Positions 17,818 to 27,715 are shown, counted from the first letter of the stretch. The stretch: DNA of 64,000 nucleotides from Pseudomonas fildesensis (GCF_001050345.1 NZ_LFMW01000002.1:372001-436000), one strand, 5' to 3'. Program-made: numbers and translations. Notes: generated by a model not told the origin, from the letters alone.

Positions 17818-18312
17818 ATGATTTTAAAAATAAATGATATAATTTTTCATATAACTAACAAATCTAATATGAAGTATTCAAAAGAAGAAGAAGCACAGGC
17901 ACTGGCTAAAAGAAACCAAGCACGCTCTGATTTCGCCATGCCGTCATATGACTTTATCCGAGTAGTGCTCCACTTTACTCACGAATGCGTCTCCAGTTTA
18001 TCGTCAACTTCCTGGAAGGAGCGGGCAGTCTCCATCAGCTCGTTGGCTCCTTTTTCATTCCTCATATTTCGTATGAATTCAGGTGCAGTGAAAGACCCTA
18101 ACAGACCGAAATTTTTGTTTGCCTATCCTTATATGGATGGAACAAAAGATTATGCCGAGCACGTTAGACTCCCAGATTATTTAGCAGGGCTATGCGCCGA
18201 CATAAATCTGCCAAACATGGAGTTCAGTCATACGAAATTTGAAAGGATTTTCGGCGAAGCAATTATCAATTCAAAAAAACAATGTTCTTCTTCAGGTCTT
18301 GGGCAATCCTGA
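17818..18312 (+). CDS. Uncharacterised protein in AT-rich DNA
   Basis: A 164-aa protein in DNA clearly richer in A/T than the flanks, suggesting transfer. It is soluble with mixed helices and strands and no recognised motif; FLFAYPYMDGTKDYAEH is its most distinctive stretch. The start is uncertain: ATG codons at 17788, 17818 and 17869 are all in frame and none has a strong ribosome-binding site. It may be one gene of a decayed accessory cassette. Confidence 0.45.
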   Translation: MILKINDIIFHITNKSNMKYSKEEEAQALAKRNQARSDFAMPSYDFIRVVLHFTHECVSSLSSTSWKERAVSISSLAPFSFLIFRMNSGAVKDPNRPKFLFAYPYMDGTKDYAEHVRLPDYLAGLCADINLPNMEFSHTKFERIFGEAIINSKKQCSSSGLGQS

Positions 18313-18447
18313 AAAAATCACCGTGAGACGATTAACCTTTAGGGACGATCAGTGAGCGTTCGTGTACAAAGTTCAATTATCAGCTCATACCACAATCTGG
18401 GATGATCAAAGCGGTCGGCAAGCTTCCCTCGTGACTTATTCAAGAGG

Positions 18448-19104
18448 TTAACGCAGCGTCGTTGACGAACAGCCCGTCACTTGTGGATAGATCAGGCAAA
18501 CCAGCGTCGATTTGTGTTTTGGCTCAAAGCCGTGATCAATCATGCAGCGTTGCGCTTCGGCTGTGTCTCCGATGCTTGCAACGTCCAGATTTGACCCTAG
18601 CGGTTTGGCATAGCCACATGCGTACATCACCGGCAGGGCTTCACTATCATTCGCTACCTGGACTGAGAAATGCGGTGATGCTCCCGCCTTGCGCCAGGTT
18701 ACTTGCATGCGTTCATCCCGGCCTGAATTCGGCTTGATTGGGTGAAATGCGTCATCCTCGACAAACGGTAAAGCTTCGAGCTGGGACAAGGTGAGAGGAT
18801 GACCCTGCCTCTCTTCAACGCAGGCGGGCATGTCTTTCATTAATTCACAGTATTCAAAACCGTCTTTGCGAACAAAGCCATGACGCTGCATACACTGGAA
18901 TTGCAGCACTTGCTCGTTTATCGGCAAATGCGTCATCGAACTGCCAACGGGGTCGCCACATTCCGTCATAGCCGCCTTAACACCCTCAACAGAGGTCGAA
19001 GCGCGTTTCCACCGCGTGAATTCAGCTGAAGGCGGGCAACCGGTCAGTAAAAGCACCGTCGCGATTAGGGCAGGAAAGGTAATGATGTGAGCTTTGCGCA
19101 ACAT
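18448..19104 (-). CDS. Lipoprotein, Cys-rich, unknown
   Basis: A 218-aa precursor with a signal peptide and lipobox LLTGC (Cys at about 23), so it should be anchored in the membrane facing the periplasm. Repeated short Cys-containing segments (CMQRHGF, CMIDHGF, CGDP, CGYAKP) suggest two related halves with disulfides. No family recognised. It stands apart from the next lipoprotein gene by a block of dispersed repeats. Confidence 0.75.
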   Translation of the reverse strand: MLRKAHIITFPALIATVLLLTGCPPSAEFTRWKRASTSVEGVKAAMTECGDPVGSSMTHLPINEQVLQFQCMQRHGFVRKDGFEYCELMKDMPACVEERQGHPLTLSQLEALPFVEDDAFHPIKPNSGRDERMQVTWRKAGASPHFSVQVANDSEALPVMYACGYAKPLGSNLDVASIGDTAEAQRCMIDHGFEPKHKSTLVCLIYPQVTGCSSTTLR

Positions 19105-19251
19105 GTTAGTCCTTTATGTACGTCAGGCTCCCCAACTGCCTAGATTCTTGAGAATCTTTGCTTACGGCATGAAGCACGCCACTGAATGTAATCAGAATGG
19201 TATCTGTAACCCTCTCTGGACGTTACCGAAAGTCGACTGTTTTCAACTCAG

Positions 19252-19372
19252 TAGGCCGATTGTCGCCTGTCGTGAGATGCAGCAATCGGCCAATAGTTGC
19301 CTGTCACGATGAGCAGCAATCGACCCAAAGCAGCCATCCATGACAGGGTGCTTTCGGCCAAAAGCTGCCGCT
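19252..19372. repeat. Dispersed palindromic repeat, copy B (compound)
   Basis: Three tandem degenerate half-units occur: TGCAGCAATCGGCCAATAGT, GAGCAGCAATCGACCCAAAG and GTGCTTTCGGCCAAAAGC. They match the family seen at 14768, 21194, 27555, 37338, 40409 and 47850. The DNA fills the gap between two lipoprotein genes. Confidence 0.65.
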
Positions 19373-19452
19373 CACCTGAGATAAATTTCGAACGTCCCAA
19401 CGCCTGGAATGAGCCCCTCGTAGCCGCAAAACACAGCCTGTTAACATGCCTC

Positions 19453-20013
19453 TCAACGCGTCGCACATTGACCTATCCGAAGAAAATTTTTAAGCGCCGC
19501 CTGATAGAGCGTCAATGGCTGATTGTCCGTATTGAATAGTGCAAACGGAATCATCGTGAGATGTGAAAACGACGTGGCGTTTATCGAGTAGGTTTTCTGC
19601 CTGCAAAAGCGCTGATCCTTATTCAATATAAATTCAAACTTGAAAAGGTTTGTCCGCGTACACCAACTGGGGATCAAACCCAGACTCAGGCCCGTCAAGT
19701 AATCTTGTCCGCAAGCGCCGCCAGATGAGAACTCCGAGATCTTTATCTCTAATGCCGGTAGGGTCGGGGCGGCAAGGCTGGAGCCCGTATCCTGTGCATC
19801 GGGAATAACTTTGAGTGTCGCTGCGTATGCGTCCTTGCCGAAGCGACTGTCTTTCCATGGGGAGTTTATTGCGTAACTGAAGCTGGAGATGATTTCTTGT
19901 GTTTCGGGTTCAACGGGTTTGTTGATTGTCGGCTGGGACGAATAAGATGTGCAGCCGGAACAGAGTATCGCAATGCTGACAAACACAAATCCGTTGGCTA
20001 TTAAGCGACGCAT
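19453..20013 (-). CDS. Lipoprotein, unknown
   Basis: A 186-aa precursor with a lipobox (ILCSGC, Cys at about 21). Cysteines in GACGQDYL, SWCTRT, RFCRQK and GQCATR probably form disulfides in the periplasm. No family recognised. Divergent from the lipoprotein gene at 20263. Confidence 0.72.
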   Translation of the reverse strand: MRRLIANGFVFVSIAILCSGCTSYSSQPTINKPVEPETQEIISSFSYAINSPWKDSRFGKDAYAATLKVIPDAQDTGSSLAAPTLPALEIKISEFSSGGACGQDYLTGLSLGLIPSWCTRTNLFKFEFILNKDQRFCRQKTYSINATSFSHLTMIPFALFNTDNQPLTLYQAALKNFLRIGQCATR

Positions 20014-20262
20014 ACTCAGTTTTCCCTAACTATCAATTGGCCGACATTCCTGTCACTTAATGCCGTATAGCATCTTATCTACACGCCGGATAGCTGAATC
20101 AGCATAACAGGGCAGACTGTACGCGCGACACTTCGGGAGAGAGAAAAGGCCGCCGTCATGCTTTCTTTGCCCCCAATCCAGTGCGAACCCGCGAACTTTG
20201 AAGGCAAACGCCTGCCCAAACCCCGCCATCACCAAGGTTGCGCTACTAACAGGGAGAAAATA

Positions 20263-20979
20263 ATGAAGCAGGACGCCAGCAAGCGCTCATCAATTCATAC
20301 CGGCTTGGGCATTGTCATCGCACGCCTGGGGTTGTTGCTCATCGTGCCGTTGGCTATCGGGGGCTGCACCTTCAAGAAAACCGATGTCCAGAACCCGGCC
20401 GAGATGGCCAAGTACGACCCCGCCAGTACGGCGCGCATCCGCCTGATCAGCGGGCAAGGGGCATACGCAGGTTTCGTATCCGGCCAAAGTTGCGAGCAGT
20501 ATTTCAACGACACTTACAGAAAAGCGCTGGCCGCCCGCGAGCGGCCGCAAGGATGGAATCCTTCGCGTATCGTGCCCAGCGGTCAGAGCGCGGATATCTT
20601 CGGCATGTGGCCTTCCGACTACCAGAACAATGTCATCGGCATGCCGGCCTCCCCGGTCAGCGCGAAGATCGATGAGACGCGCAGGTACTTCGATGAACGT
20701 GTGGTCCCGGCCGGGCAGCCGCTGATCGTGTTTGTGGCGTTCGTCACGTCCGGGTCCAGTTGCTCTTCAGCGCCCGTCAGTTTCGTGCCACGCGCAGGCG
20801 CCGACTATGAAGTCCGGCAGGCATTCCAGTCGCAAACACTCCAGACAACGTGCCGCAATGAGGTGGTTGAGTTGAAAGCCGGCGAGGAAAAACCGATGTC
20901 CCCGAATTACTGCATCCAGGACTCGTCGGGCGATTATTACACCCGCAGCGTTACCCCTGTCAGCCAGGCCGGGCAATAA
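20263..20979 (+). CDS. Lipoprotein of a Pseudomonas paralogous family
   Basis: A 238-aa precursor; AGGGAG lies before the ATG and the lipobox reads AIGGC (Cys at about 35). Blocks ARIRLISGQGAYAGF, SGSSCSSAPVSFVPRAGADY and a final Cys region correspond to ATVRLKAGNGARLDA and GSSVCQIPFSFTPQNGATY in the lipoprotein at 26893, so the two are paralogues. It is likely a periplasm-facing beta-sandwich. Role unknown. The open frame continues upstream to 20158, but that part has no Shine-Dalgarno sequence. Confidence 0.75.
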   Translation: MKQDASKRSSIHTGLGIVIARLGLLLIVPLAIGGCTFKKTDVQNPAEMAKYDPASTARIRLISGQGAYAGFVSGQSCEQYFNDTYRKALAARERPQGWNPSRIVPSGQSADIFGMWPSDYQNNVIGMPASPVSAKIDETRRYFDERVVPAGQPLIVFVAFVTSGSSCSSAPVSFVPRAGADYEVRQAFQSQTLQTTCRNEVVELKAGEEKPMSPNYCIQDSSGDYYTRSVTPVSQAGQ

Positions 20980-21193
20980 GCCGACCGGGCCTGGTATAGG
21001 ATGGCTGCTGTTTGTGCAGCCACTTTCACGCTGGCCTTTTTGCGCTGAAAAAAGGGCGTTATCAGCCAGCCTAGCTACGCCGAAGCGACGACTGGCGTAT
21101 GAGGGCTCCTAGAGAGGGACCTTGGAGAATGAGACAAGGGAGCCCCCCAGCCCCATCAACAAGCTCCGAAAATGGCCCATAGGTAGACTGTCT

Positions 21194-21262
21194 CGAATGT
21201 CTGCTCCTGGCCGATAGCTGCCGTTGGCGCACGGCAGCAATCGGCCAAACGCTGCCGGTCGT
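21194..21262. repeat. Dispersed palindromic repeat, copy C (best stem)
   Basis: GGCCGATAGCTGCCGT (21209-21224) pairs with ACGGCAGCAATCGGCC (21231-21246) with one mismatch and a 6-nt loop. It is the most complete copy of the family. Confidence 0.75.
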
Positions 21263-21320
21263 CACGCTTAGGAGTGGCAATGCTCTTCAAAATAGGCGTC
21301 GCCTGGAGTGTAACGGCCGC

Positions 21321-22367
21321 TCAATATCCTTCCATAAACAGCACAGCCTCCAATTGGCGGGCGCTGTAGGCCAAGCCAGATCGTGTATTAAGCGCCTGCA
21401 CAATGGACGCGACAAGATGATTTGCATCGAGCTGCGCTGGCCATGACATATATGCATTGCGCCATACAGCACGAGTCGCTCGTGGCCGACTACCGCCACG
21501 CCCGGCAATCAGGCCTAGGTTGGGATACTGCGCCTTGAAGGAATCGAGCTCGACGTCATCGAACACGGCCTCAGCAATAGCCACCAATGCGGTGGCTACA
21601 CGCGAGTCATAGATCACAAAGTCGTCTGGGTAAAACATGGCGTACAGCTTCGTCCATGCACTGTTCATCGCAGCAGGGTTCTGAGCGTTGCGATTAGCTG
21701 CACGTTGCAGGTTGGCGACCACCGCATCGGCATCCTGTGTGGGCAGGCGCACCCCGCCCCACTGACAGATAGACGCGAATAACGCCAACACCGCGTCGGC
21801 ATTACCGGCAAGGTCAATACTTAGCACTCGAGCCTGAGTAATAAACCCCTGCAGAACTTGCTCAGTAGCTACAAAATTCACTCCCGGGGAGGGCCAGAAG
21901 TAGCTGCTCAATCGTGCATCCAGTCCCTGAGCTGCCTGGGCTGGGTATACCTTCCGGCGGCGGCGATCGTAGATTTGAAAGGGTTCATATTCAAGGTAGA
22001 AGGCAAAGCGCGCTTCCCAGGGGCTTAAGCTATGGCAACCCAGGGGCGCCTCGGTAGCCGGCTCGACTTCAGCGGTCAGCTCCTGCGTTTCGTCCAGGCC
22101 GAGCAACTCATACAACCCCTCGGCCACACGCCGGTAACGCGCCACTTGGCCGTTGCGCGCCCAGTAACCGGTGTGCTCACAAAGGTTTGCCAGCTGCGTA
22201 TTGATTGTGTTGGCGGCGAAAAAGTCTAGGCCCACGCGATAGCGTTCGTTGGCGTCGGTGGGGCTTAAGTAGACCCTACGGCCAATGGTTTTAAGGTCTG
22301 CAGCGCGGAAGTGTAGCGGTAGCGCGCCGGCGTGGATTTCAAGGGCAATTGCGTCGTGCAGGGCCAT
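21321..22367 (-). CDS. OGG-fold-like helical protein, unknown
   Basis: A 348-aa soluble protein. The segment WTKLYAMFYPDDFVIYDSRV and then ATALVAI resembles the signature of helix-hairpin-helix OGG-fold-like proteins often found in genomic islands. The helical C-terminal half and the N-terminal body with FYLEYEPFQIYDRRRRKVYP are otherwise unrecognised. GGAA lies 7 nt before the ATG at 22367; a TTG at 22379 is an alternative. A DNA-related or defence role is possible but not shown. Divergent from a small-ORF/nuclease-like pair. Confidence 0.6.
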   Translation of the reverse strand: MALHDAIALEIHAGALPLHFRAADLKTIGRRVYLSPTDANERYRVGLDFFAANTINTQLANLCEHTGYWARNGQVARYRRVAEGLYELLGLDETQELTAEVEPATEAPLGCHSLSPWEARFAFYLEYEPFQIYDRRRRKVYPAQAAQGLDARLSSYFWPSPGVNFVATEQVLQGFITQARVLSIDLAGNADAVLALFASICQWGGVRLPTQDADAVVANLQRAANRNAQNPAAMNSAWTKLYAMFYPDDFVIYDSRVATALVAIAEAVFDDVELDSFKAQYPNLGLIAGRGGSRPRATRAVWRNAYMSWPAQLDANHLVASIVQALNTRSGLAYSARQLEAVLFMEGY

Positions 22368-22549
22368 TAGGCATTCCAAATGCAGGGGGTAAAGAGGTTT
22401 TCCGTTATAGCGATAGGCTACTCGGCGTCGGGCGCGCGATCCAGTGTGGTAAACGTACGGCTAAGACTTCAAGCAGGGCTGCGCTTAAGCCCAAGCGCCT
22501 CACGTTCTCCCCCATTTAATAAATCAGTAATCCGGCCAATAAGGCCCAG

Positions 22550-22726
22550 ATGCCTAGTGGTTATTTACTGACAGCGCTCAGCCGACAGGGAGTGGCAGCA
22601 GTGCGTGAAGATAAAGGTCAGCGGCGTAGTGCCGATACATTGACGACTATCGCTAGGCGCTCAGGGATCTCTAACGAAAACCTTGAGGACGTTTGGGGTC
22701 ATGGCTGGAACGTTAATTACAGCTAA
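22550..22726 (+). CDS. Small 58-aa ORF, unknown
   Basis: It opens at ATG 22550 and encodes a basic, helical product with RRSADTLTTIARRSGISNEN near the middle and ending WGHGWNVNYS. The ARRSGIS region weakly suggests a helix-turn-helix. It ends 23 nt before the next gene. It may be a real small regulator or the tail of a lost gene. Confidence 0.35.
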   Translation: MPSGYLLTALSRQGVAAVREDKGQRRSADTLTTIARRSGISNENLEDVWGHGWNVNYS

Positions 22727-22749
22727 TCATTAGACATATGGAAGCCATA

Positions 22750-23310
22750 ATGAAACGGATTGAACGGGACTTCGTTACGCTGTTCAACTACCTCTGGTAC
22801 AAGGATTTTCCCGTTACTGAAACAGCCTGCCTGGCGAACCGGGCCAACTGGACGATTCATATGGGCCTCGTAATTCGGCAATGTGCCAGCCTGCTGGGCG
22901 CACGGGCGCTTTTCGAATCGGGCGGGCGTACCGATGCGGTGGTGCAGTACTCCGAAAAGGATATTTTGACCTTCGTGGAATGGGAGTGGAAGCGTGCCCA
23001 TACGGACATCAATGAAATCAAAAAGCTGCATAGCAAGGCCGGTCAGGCAGCCTTTCAGACGTTCATTGGCTACAGTCGTGTAGAGGACATTCAAAAGGCT
23101 CTAGACCAAACGTTGAACACCTGGATCGATGCTAAAAGCCCCTTGATTTATTTTCTTATCACCTACGACGTGGTTAAAGGCAACCGCCATTTCGTTGAGC
23201 TTGTGACCTACCAATTTACAAAAAACCGCTGCAAGAAAATACGCAGCCAGCCGGCGCTACCCTGGATGGTAAATCGCAAGAAATTCATCGACGCTGATGA
23301 AAACACATAA
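22750..23310 (+). CDS. Possible PD-(D/E)XK-like protein
   Basis: A 186-aa soluble protein. RTDAVVQYSEKDILTFVEWE and then WKRAHTDINEIKKL has the spacing of an Asp, a strand, an acidic pair and a later Lys, as seen in PD-(D/E)XK nucleases. This reading is weak and the family was not recognised. GGAAG lies 5 nt before the ATG at 22750; an ATG 12 nt earlier is possible. It faces the OGG-like gene, so the group may be a small DNA-related cassette. Confidence 0.5.
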   Translation: MKRIERDFVTLFNYLWYKDFPVTETACLANRANWTIHMGLVIRQCASLLGARALFESGGRTDAVVQYSEKDILTFVEWEWKRAHTDINEIKKLHSKAGQAAFQTFIGYSRVEDIQKALDQTLNTWIDAKSPLIYFLITYDVVKGNRHFVELVTYQFTKNRCKKIRSQPALPWMVNRKKFIDADENT

Positions 23311-23525
23311 AGCCTAAAAGACTTCGGAACTGTTGCCGATCAGCATTTCGCTGCTGGCTTCATCGGCAATTCCGAGCAACGTGGTGGACGGCCGAATGAG
23401 TTCTCACCCACAGTAGCGCTTCGACTTCGTCGTATTTATCCGCCAACTTGAGGAGCGTGTTTGCCCAGCCACTGCTGAGGCTGCAGGATTAAGGGGACTG
23501 ATCTATTTATTTATTCCGAAGGAAA

Positions 23526-23567
23526 ATCGCCGAGTCTTCGTAAAGTGAGTCACAAAGACTCAGCGAT
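23526..23567. repeat. Inverted repeat in decayed intergenic region
   Basis: ATCGCCGAGTCTT (23526-23538) pairs with AAGACTCAGCGAT (23555-23567) apart from one wobble. Between 23311 and 23842 there is no intact gene. On the minus strand 23660-23757 reads PFSYETFSSVNALLLDLSDE, a protein end broken by a stop and a C-run at 23640-23648. Confidence 0.5.
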
Positions 23568-23842
23568 CTATTGAGTGGGTGGAAGGTTCGCTGCCCGCTA
23601 CAGCACCCTCCCGCGCCATCAACTTATCCACCAACAACCCCCCCCCCCAGCTCACTCAACGGGTGAATCGCCTACGCCACATCCCGCTGCTTCCCCGTCA
23701 GCTCATCCGACAGGTCAAGCAACAACGCGTTAACCGAGGAAAAGGTTTCATAGCTAAATGAATCCGCCCCGTTACTTGTCCCCTTTACTGCCTTGATGGC
23801 AAGCCGTGCTTAGCGCGAGGCGCAGCCGCTGCGATATTGAGA

Positions 23843-24229
23843 TTAACTATCGGAGAGCTTTTGAGCGAAGTTGACATTGAAGTAGTCTCTCCACGCGACG
23901 ATGTGATCGCCCTCAAGCTCAAGTATGCCCATGACCTTCGCTGCTCCGATCTCGCTGCCGTCAGCGCGTTCGAACCTATCAAGTCGTTCGGTGAGCACGC
24001 TGTTACCGTCTGCGGCGATGGCGAGCATTTCAAAACGTACCGTAGCGATGCCTGATGCTTTCTCAAGGGCATCAATGAGCGCAATCGCTTCGTCGATACC
24101 GGTCGTGATGGCGACGCCTTCATTGACCCAAACGGTGCTGGGTGTGAACCAACGCTGTATGGCGACTCTCCCATGGTCTTCGGGAAAAGCGGCAAAAAAA
24201 GCGCTGACAGTCTCGATCGGTGTTGGCAT
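23843..24229 (-). CDS. Limonene-epoxide hydrolase/SnoaL-like protein
   Basis: A 128-aa cone-fold protein (NTF2-like). It begins PIETVSAFFAAFPEDHGRVA and contains RFEMLAIAADGNSVLTERLD and RFERADG, matching the LEH family, whose Arg/Asp centre hydrolyses epoxides by direct water attack. It follows the SDR gene by 35 nt on the same strand, so the two are probably co-expressed. The true substrate is unknown. Confidence 0.75.
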   Translation of the reverse strand: MPTPIETVSAFFAAFPEDHGRVAIQRWFTPSTVWVNEGVAITTGIDEAIALIDALEKASGIATVRFEMLAIAADGNSVLTERLDRFERADGSEIGAAKVMGILELEGDHIVAWRDYFNVNFAQKLSDS

Positions 24230-24264
24230 GACGGTGTCCTTTCAAGGAGTCAGCGCAATTGCGC

Positions 24265-25023
24265 TTAAAGCAGCTGCCCGCCCGAAATGTCAAATGTCGT
24301 CCCGTTAGCCCAGGCCATGTCATCGGACAGGATGGCGGCAACCGCAGCGCCTATATCATCCGGCAGACCGACACGGCCCAGCGCGATGCCATGTGCCACA
24401 TAGGCGTTCACATCTTTATTGTCGCGTACCGCACCGCCGCCGAAATCGGTAGCGATAGCACCGGGGGCAATCGCATTGACCCGAATGTGGCGCGAGCCCA
24501 GCTCAACCGCCATGAAACGGGTCAGCACCTCGACGGCGGCTTTCACTGCCGCGTAAACGCTGTATCCCGGCAGAGTAAAGCGCACAAAACCGGAGGAAAC
24601 GTTAAGGATTCGGCCGCCGTCTTCCACCAGCGGCAGCAGCTTCTGTGTCAGGAAAATCGGACCACGCAGGTGCGTAGCGACCAGTGAGGCAAATTGTTCT
24701 TCGGTGGCGTCAACGAAGTTCGCAAAGAGGCCATTGCCAGCATTGTTGACGAGAAAGTCGAAGCGCTCGCGACCGAAGTTGGTCTTCAACGTTTTAGTCA
24801 CTGCGCTTGAAAAAGCCTCATAGCTGGCGGTATCAGTAATGTCGAGCGGCAGCATCGCGATCTTGCCGCCCTGCGCCTCGATTTGCTGCTTCAGCGATTC
24901 GGCTTCTGCCGCGCCGCTGCGATAGGTGCCGATGATGTGGACACCGCGCTTGGCGAGGTGAACGGCCATGTTGCGGCCAAGGCCACGGCTGGCGCCTGTG
25001 ATGAGTGCGATCGGGTGGGTCAT
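24265..25023 (-). CDS. SDR-family oxidoreductase
   Basis: A 252-aa classical short-chain dehydrogenase: NAD(P) motif TGASRGLGRNMA (about 10-21), LVNNAGNG, and catalytic Ser-Tyr-Lys in NVSSGFVRFTLPGYSVYAAVK. Probably NADPH-linked reduction of a carbonyl. First gene of a two-gene unit with the LEH-like gene, divergent from an AraC gene. The module resembles the AraC/SDR pair at 44.5-46.3 kb. Confidence 0.9.
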   Translation of the reverse strand: MTHPIALITGASRGLGRNMAVHLAKRGVHIIGTYRSGAAEAESLKQQIEAQGGKIAMLPLDITDTASYEAFSSAVTKTLKTNFGRERFDFLVNNAGNGLFANFVDATEEQFASLVATHLRGPIFLTQKLLPLVEDGGRILNVSSGFVRFTLPGYSVYAAVKAAVEVLTRFMAVELGSRHIRVNAIAPGAIATDFGGGAVRDNKDVNAYVAHGIALGRVGLPDDIGAAVAAILSDDMAWANGTTFDISGGQLL

Positions 25024-25181
25024 GGGTTATCTCAGCTAGGTTTAGGCGTGCCTTTCGGCGCTTTCTTGACCCGCTCAAGATAGGCAGTGATCGGTTTATA
25101 ACCCACGCCCAATAAGCTCAATTCATTGCCCGATTGTCTCAATCGTCTTGCGTGATGACGGGGCGTCGGCATAATCGGCTC

Positions 25182-26165
25182 ATGAACAACGACCTTGCAC
25201 CGCATCTTGAAATAGCCCTGCGCCATGCGCCACCGGGTTTGACGACTACACGCATCCCGCGTGTAGACCTCTGCGTCGGGCAAGGCACCACGGACAAGGC
25301 GCCATGCCTGTATCGCTCGATGATCTGCTTCATCCTGCAAGGCTCCAAGCGCGTCGCGATTAACGACAATCTCCTGAGCTACGACAGTGAGCACTATCTC
25401 ATCAGCGCCCTGGACCTGCCTTTGAGCGGACAAATCCTTGATGCTGAAGGGGGTGAGCCCTACGTGGCGGTATCGCTGGTGCTGGCCCCGGCCATACTGG
25501 CGGACCTGGCGGCGACCATGCCTGTGATTCGCGAGAGCGAACAAAAAGGGATTGGCATCACGATCAACCCGATGAGCGCTTCGCTGCGCGATACGTTGCT
25601 GCGCTTATTGTCATTGCTCGACACGCCTGCCGATATCCCGGTTCTCGGCCCCTTGGTCGAACGGGAATTGCTCTATCGTCTTCTGCTGGGCCCCCAGGGC
25701 CGATTGCTGCGTCAGATTGCTCAACCCGATGGCGCCCTGGCCAGCATCCGCCGGGCCGTTGCCTGGATCCGGGACAATTACACCGACCAACTGCGTATCG
25801 ATGCATTGTGCAAGGCCAGCGGCATGAGCCGGGCAAGCCTGCATCGCCACTTTCTTTCGATGACAGGCCTCAGCCCCATCCGCTATCAGAAACAGCTTAG
25901 ATTGCAGGAAGCTCGCCAGCTTTTGCTGGCCGGCGAGCATCGTGCGTCTGATGTGGCGTTTGCTGTTGGTTATGAAAGTGCGTCACAGTTTAGCCGCGAG
26001 TATCTACGGCAATTTGGTGCATCGCCGGCGCGTGATGTGCTTGAGATACGGCAGGCGATTGTTAGTCCAACGGCCACCCCCCGTTCTTCCTCGATTCAAC
26101 TTGGTATTGGCCAACATCACCCCATAACTACCCCTGTCTCCATTAAATGCAAGGACAGACCATGA
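25182..26165 (+). CDS. AraC-family regulator of SDR/LEH unit
   Basis: A 327-aa protein with an AraC N-terminal cupin-like domain ([20 protein letters not shown]...) and two C-terminal helix-turn-helix motifs ([40 protein letters not shown]). It diverges from the SDR/LEH genes and probably activates them. The C-terminal 25 residues read through the upstream region of msrA, and its stop overlaps the msrA start (ATGA). This tail belongs to a segment duplicated at 34.4 kb, so the original 3' end may have been changed. Confidence 0.88.
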   Translation: MNNDLAPHLEIALRHAPPGLTTTRIPRVDLCVGQGTTDKAPCLYRSMICFILQGSKRVAINDNLLSYDSEHYLISALDLPLSGQILDAEGGEPYVAVSLVLAPAILADLAATMPVIRESEQKGIGITINPMSASLRDTLLRLLSLLDTPADIPVLGPLVERELLYRLLLGPQGRLLRQIAQPDGALASIRRAVAWIRDNYTDQLRIDALCKASGMSRASLHRHFLSMTGLSPIRYQKQLRLQEARQLLLAGEHRASDVAFAVGYESASQFSREYLRQFGASPARDVLEIRQAIVSPTATPRSSSIQLGIGQHHPITTPVSIKCKDRP

Positions 26166-26668
26166 CCAACCAAACCGAAACCGCCATCCTGGCCGGCGGC
26201 TGCTTCTGGGGCATGCAAGACCTGTTGCGACGCTACCCCGGCGTGCTGCACACGCGAGTCGGCTACACCGGCGGCGATGTGCCGAATGCCACCTACCGCA
26301 ACCATGGCAACCATGCTGAAGCGATTGAGATCGTGTTTGACCCGGCGGTGATCACTTACCGGCAGATTCTTGAGTTCTTTTTCCAGATCCATGACCCGAG
26401 TACGCCTAATCGGCAGGGGAATGATCTTGGGCCTGGTTATCGTTCGGCGATTTATTATCTTAGTGAGCAGCAGCGAGATGTTGCCGAGGATACGGCTGCG
26501 GACGTTGATGCTTCGACGTTGTGGCCGGGGCGTGTGGTGACAGAGATTGAGCCGGCGGGGCCGTTTTGGGAGGCGGAGCCGGAGCATCAGGATTATCTGG
26601 AGCGGATACCTAATGGGTATACGTGCCACTTTGTTCGGCCGAATTGGAAGCTGCCCAAGCGTGCGTGA
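26162..26668 (+). CDS. msrA: Peptide-methionine (S)-S-oxide reductase
   Basis: A 168-aa MsrA with the active-site GCFWG (Cys14) near the N-terminus. It reduces methionine-S-sulfoxide in proteins using thioredoxin. The central [20 protein letters not shown] and [14 protein letters not shown] blocks are intact, so this copy is functional in appearance. Its 5' part is duplicated at 34509. It lacks the N-terminal extension of the main Pseudomonas MsrA, so it is probably a second isoform. Confidence 0.92.
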   Translation: MTNQTETAILAGGCFWGMQDLLRRYPGVLHTRVGYTGGDVPNATYRNHGNHAEAIEIVFDPAVITYRQILEFFFQIHDPSTPNRQGNDLGPGYRSAIYYLSEQQRDVAEDTAADVDASTLWPGRVVTEIEPAGPFWEAEPEHQDYLERIPNGYTCHFVRPNWKLPKRA

Positions 26669-26892
26669 GAGTGGGGGGCGCCGGAGGAAAATGGAGTAGA
26701 TCCGATTCGGGGGGAATAAATCCCCCTTTACTCGTTCACTGGAAATGTGATCTGGAACGAAGAGCATCCTTGTCCAGACCTATGCCCTGAATACTCGTTG
26801 ATACATCACCGAATACATTATCATCAGCCCGCTATTCGGCAGTCCCAAGCCCCGGAATGGACAGGGCACCCAATGGAATCAGGGAGAGATGG

Positions 26893-27411
26893 ATGTACCT
26901 CAATAAAAAGTCCAGCCGCTGTATCTTGCTGGCCGGCGTGTTGGTAATTAGCGGTTGCACTTCGTTTTTGCAGGGCAAGCAGTATGTCGTTCCTGGCCCC
27001 GATGAACCCTCCGCAACGGTTCGCCTCAAGGCTGGAAATGGTGCGAGACTGGATGCCATGACGTTCAGCGACAATGGATGCTATGCGGGTTACACCATCC
27101 TGCCCTCTAACGGCGACTACATCGAATCTCGGGTCGCCGTGAATAAGGAGCTGATCCTGACCTATGGGCAGTTCTCAGGAAGCAGCGTTTGTCAGATACC
27201 GTTCTCCTTCACGCCACAGAACGGCGCCACCTATACCTTAATCCAAGGCTCCTGGAGCAAGCCCAAGGCAGGCATTCTTCCGATCTTCAACCACGACGAA
27301 CATTTCTGCGGCGTAGGCGTCATCAAGAAAGTCGGCGACCAGGAGAGCATCGAACCCATTCAACAGCTGCAAATCAAGACTGGGTTCGCATGCCTGAAGT
27401 TCGTTAAATAG
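26893..27411 (+). CDS. Lipoprotein, paralogue of 20263 gene
   Basis: A 172-aa precursor; AGGGAG before the ATG, lipobox VISGC (Cys at about 20). The mature domain has ATVRLKAGNGARLDA, GCYAGY and SGSSVCQIPFSFTPQNGATY, matching blocks of the lipoprotein at 20263. It is likely a small periplasm-facing beta-sandwich with disulfides. Function unknown. Confidence 0.75.
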   Translation: MYLNKKSSRCILLAGVLVISGCTSFLQGKQYVVPGPDEPSATVRLKAGNGARLDAMTFSDNGCYAGYTILPSNGDYIESRVAVNKELILTYGQFSGSSVCQIPFSFTPQNGATYTLIQGSWSKPKAGILPIFNHDEHFCGVGVIKKVGDQESIEPIQQLQIKTGFACLKFVK

Positions 27412-27474
27412 AGACACCGCACGGCATCCGCTGCGAGTTGGTTGAACCATTTCGAGCGGATAACGCCTTCCCCG

Positions 27475-27534
<60 letters not shown>

Positions 27535-27554
27535 GATGACCGAGCACTGTGCTG

Positions 27555-27586
27555 AAAGGTCAGCTGTCGGCCAAGAGCAGTCACTA
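27555..27586. repeat. Dispersed palindromic repeat, copy D (half)
   Basis: AAGGTCAGCTGTCGGCCAAG followed by AGCAGTCACT is a half-unit matching copy A at 14768. The remainder up to 27715 has no gene. Confidence 0.55.
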
Positions 27587-27715
27587 ACTGTCGACAAAGT
27601 CTGAGGCAACTCAGGGCGACCTGCCCCGCAGTCTCCATCGTGCTCATGGTGCTTGACCCTATAGTGGCTATAACCCTCATTCTAGTAGCAAGTTCGTATC
27701 TAATAGGAATTCATC

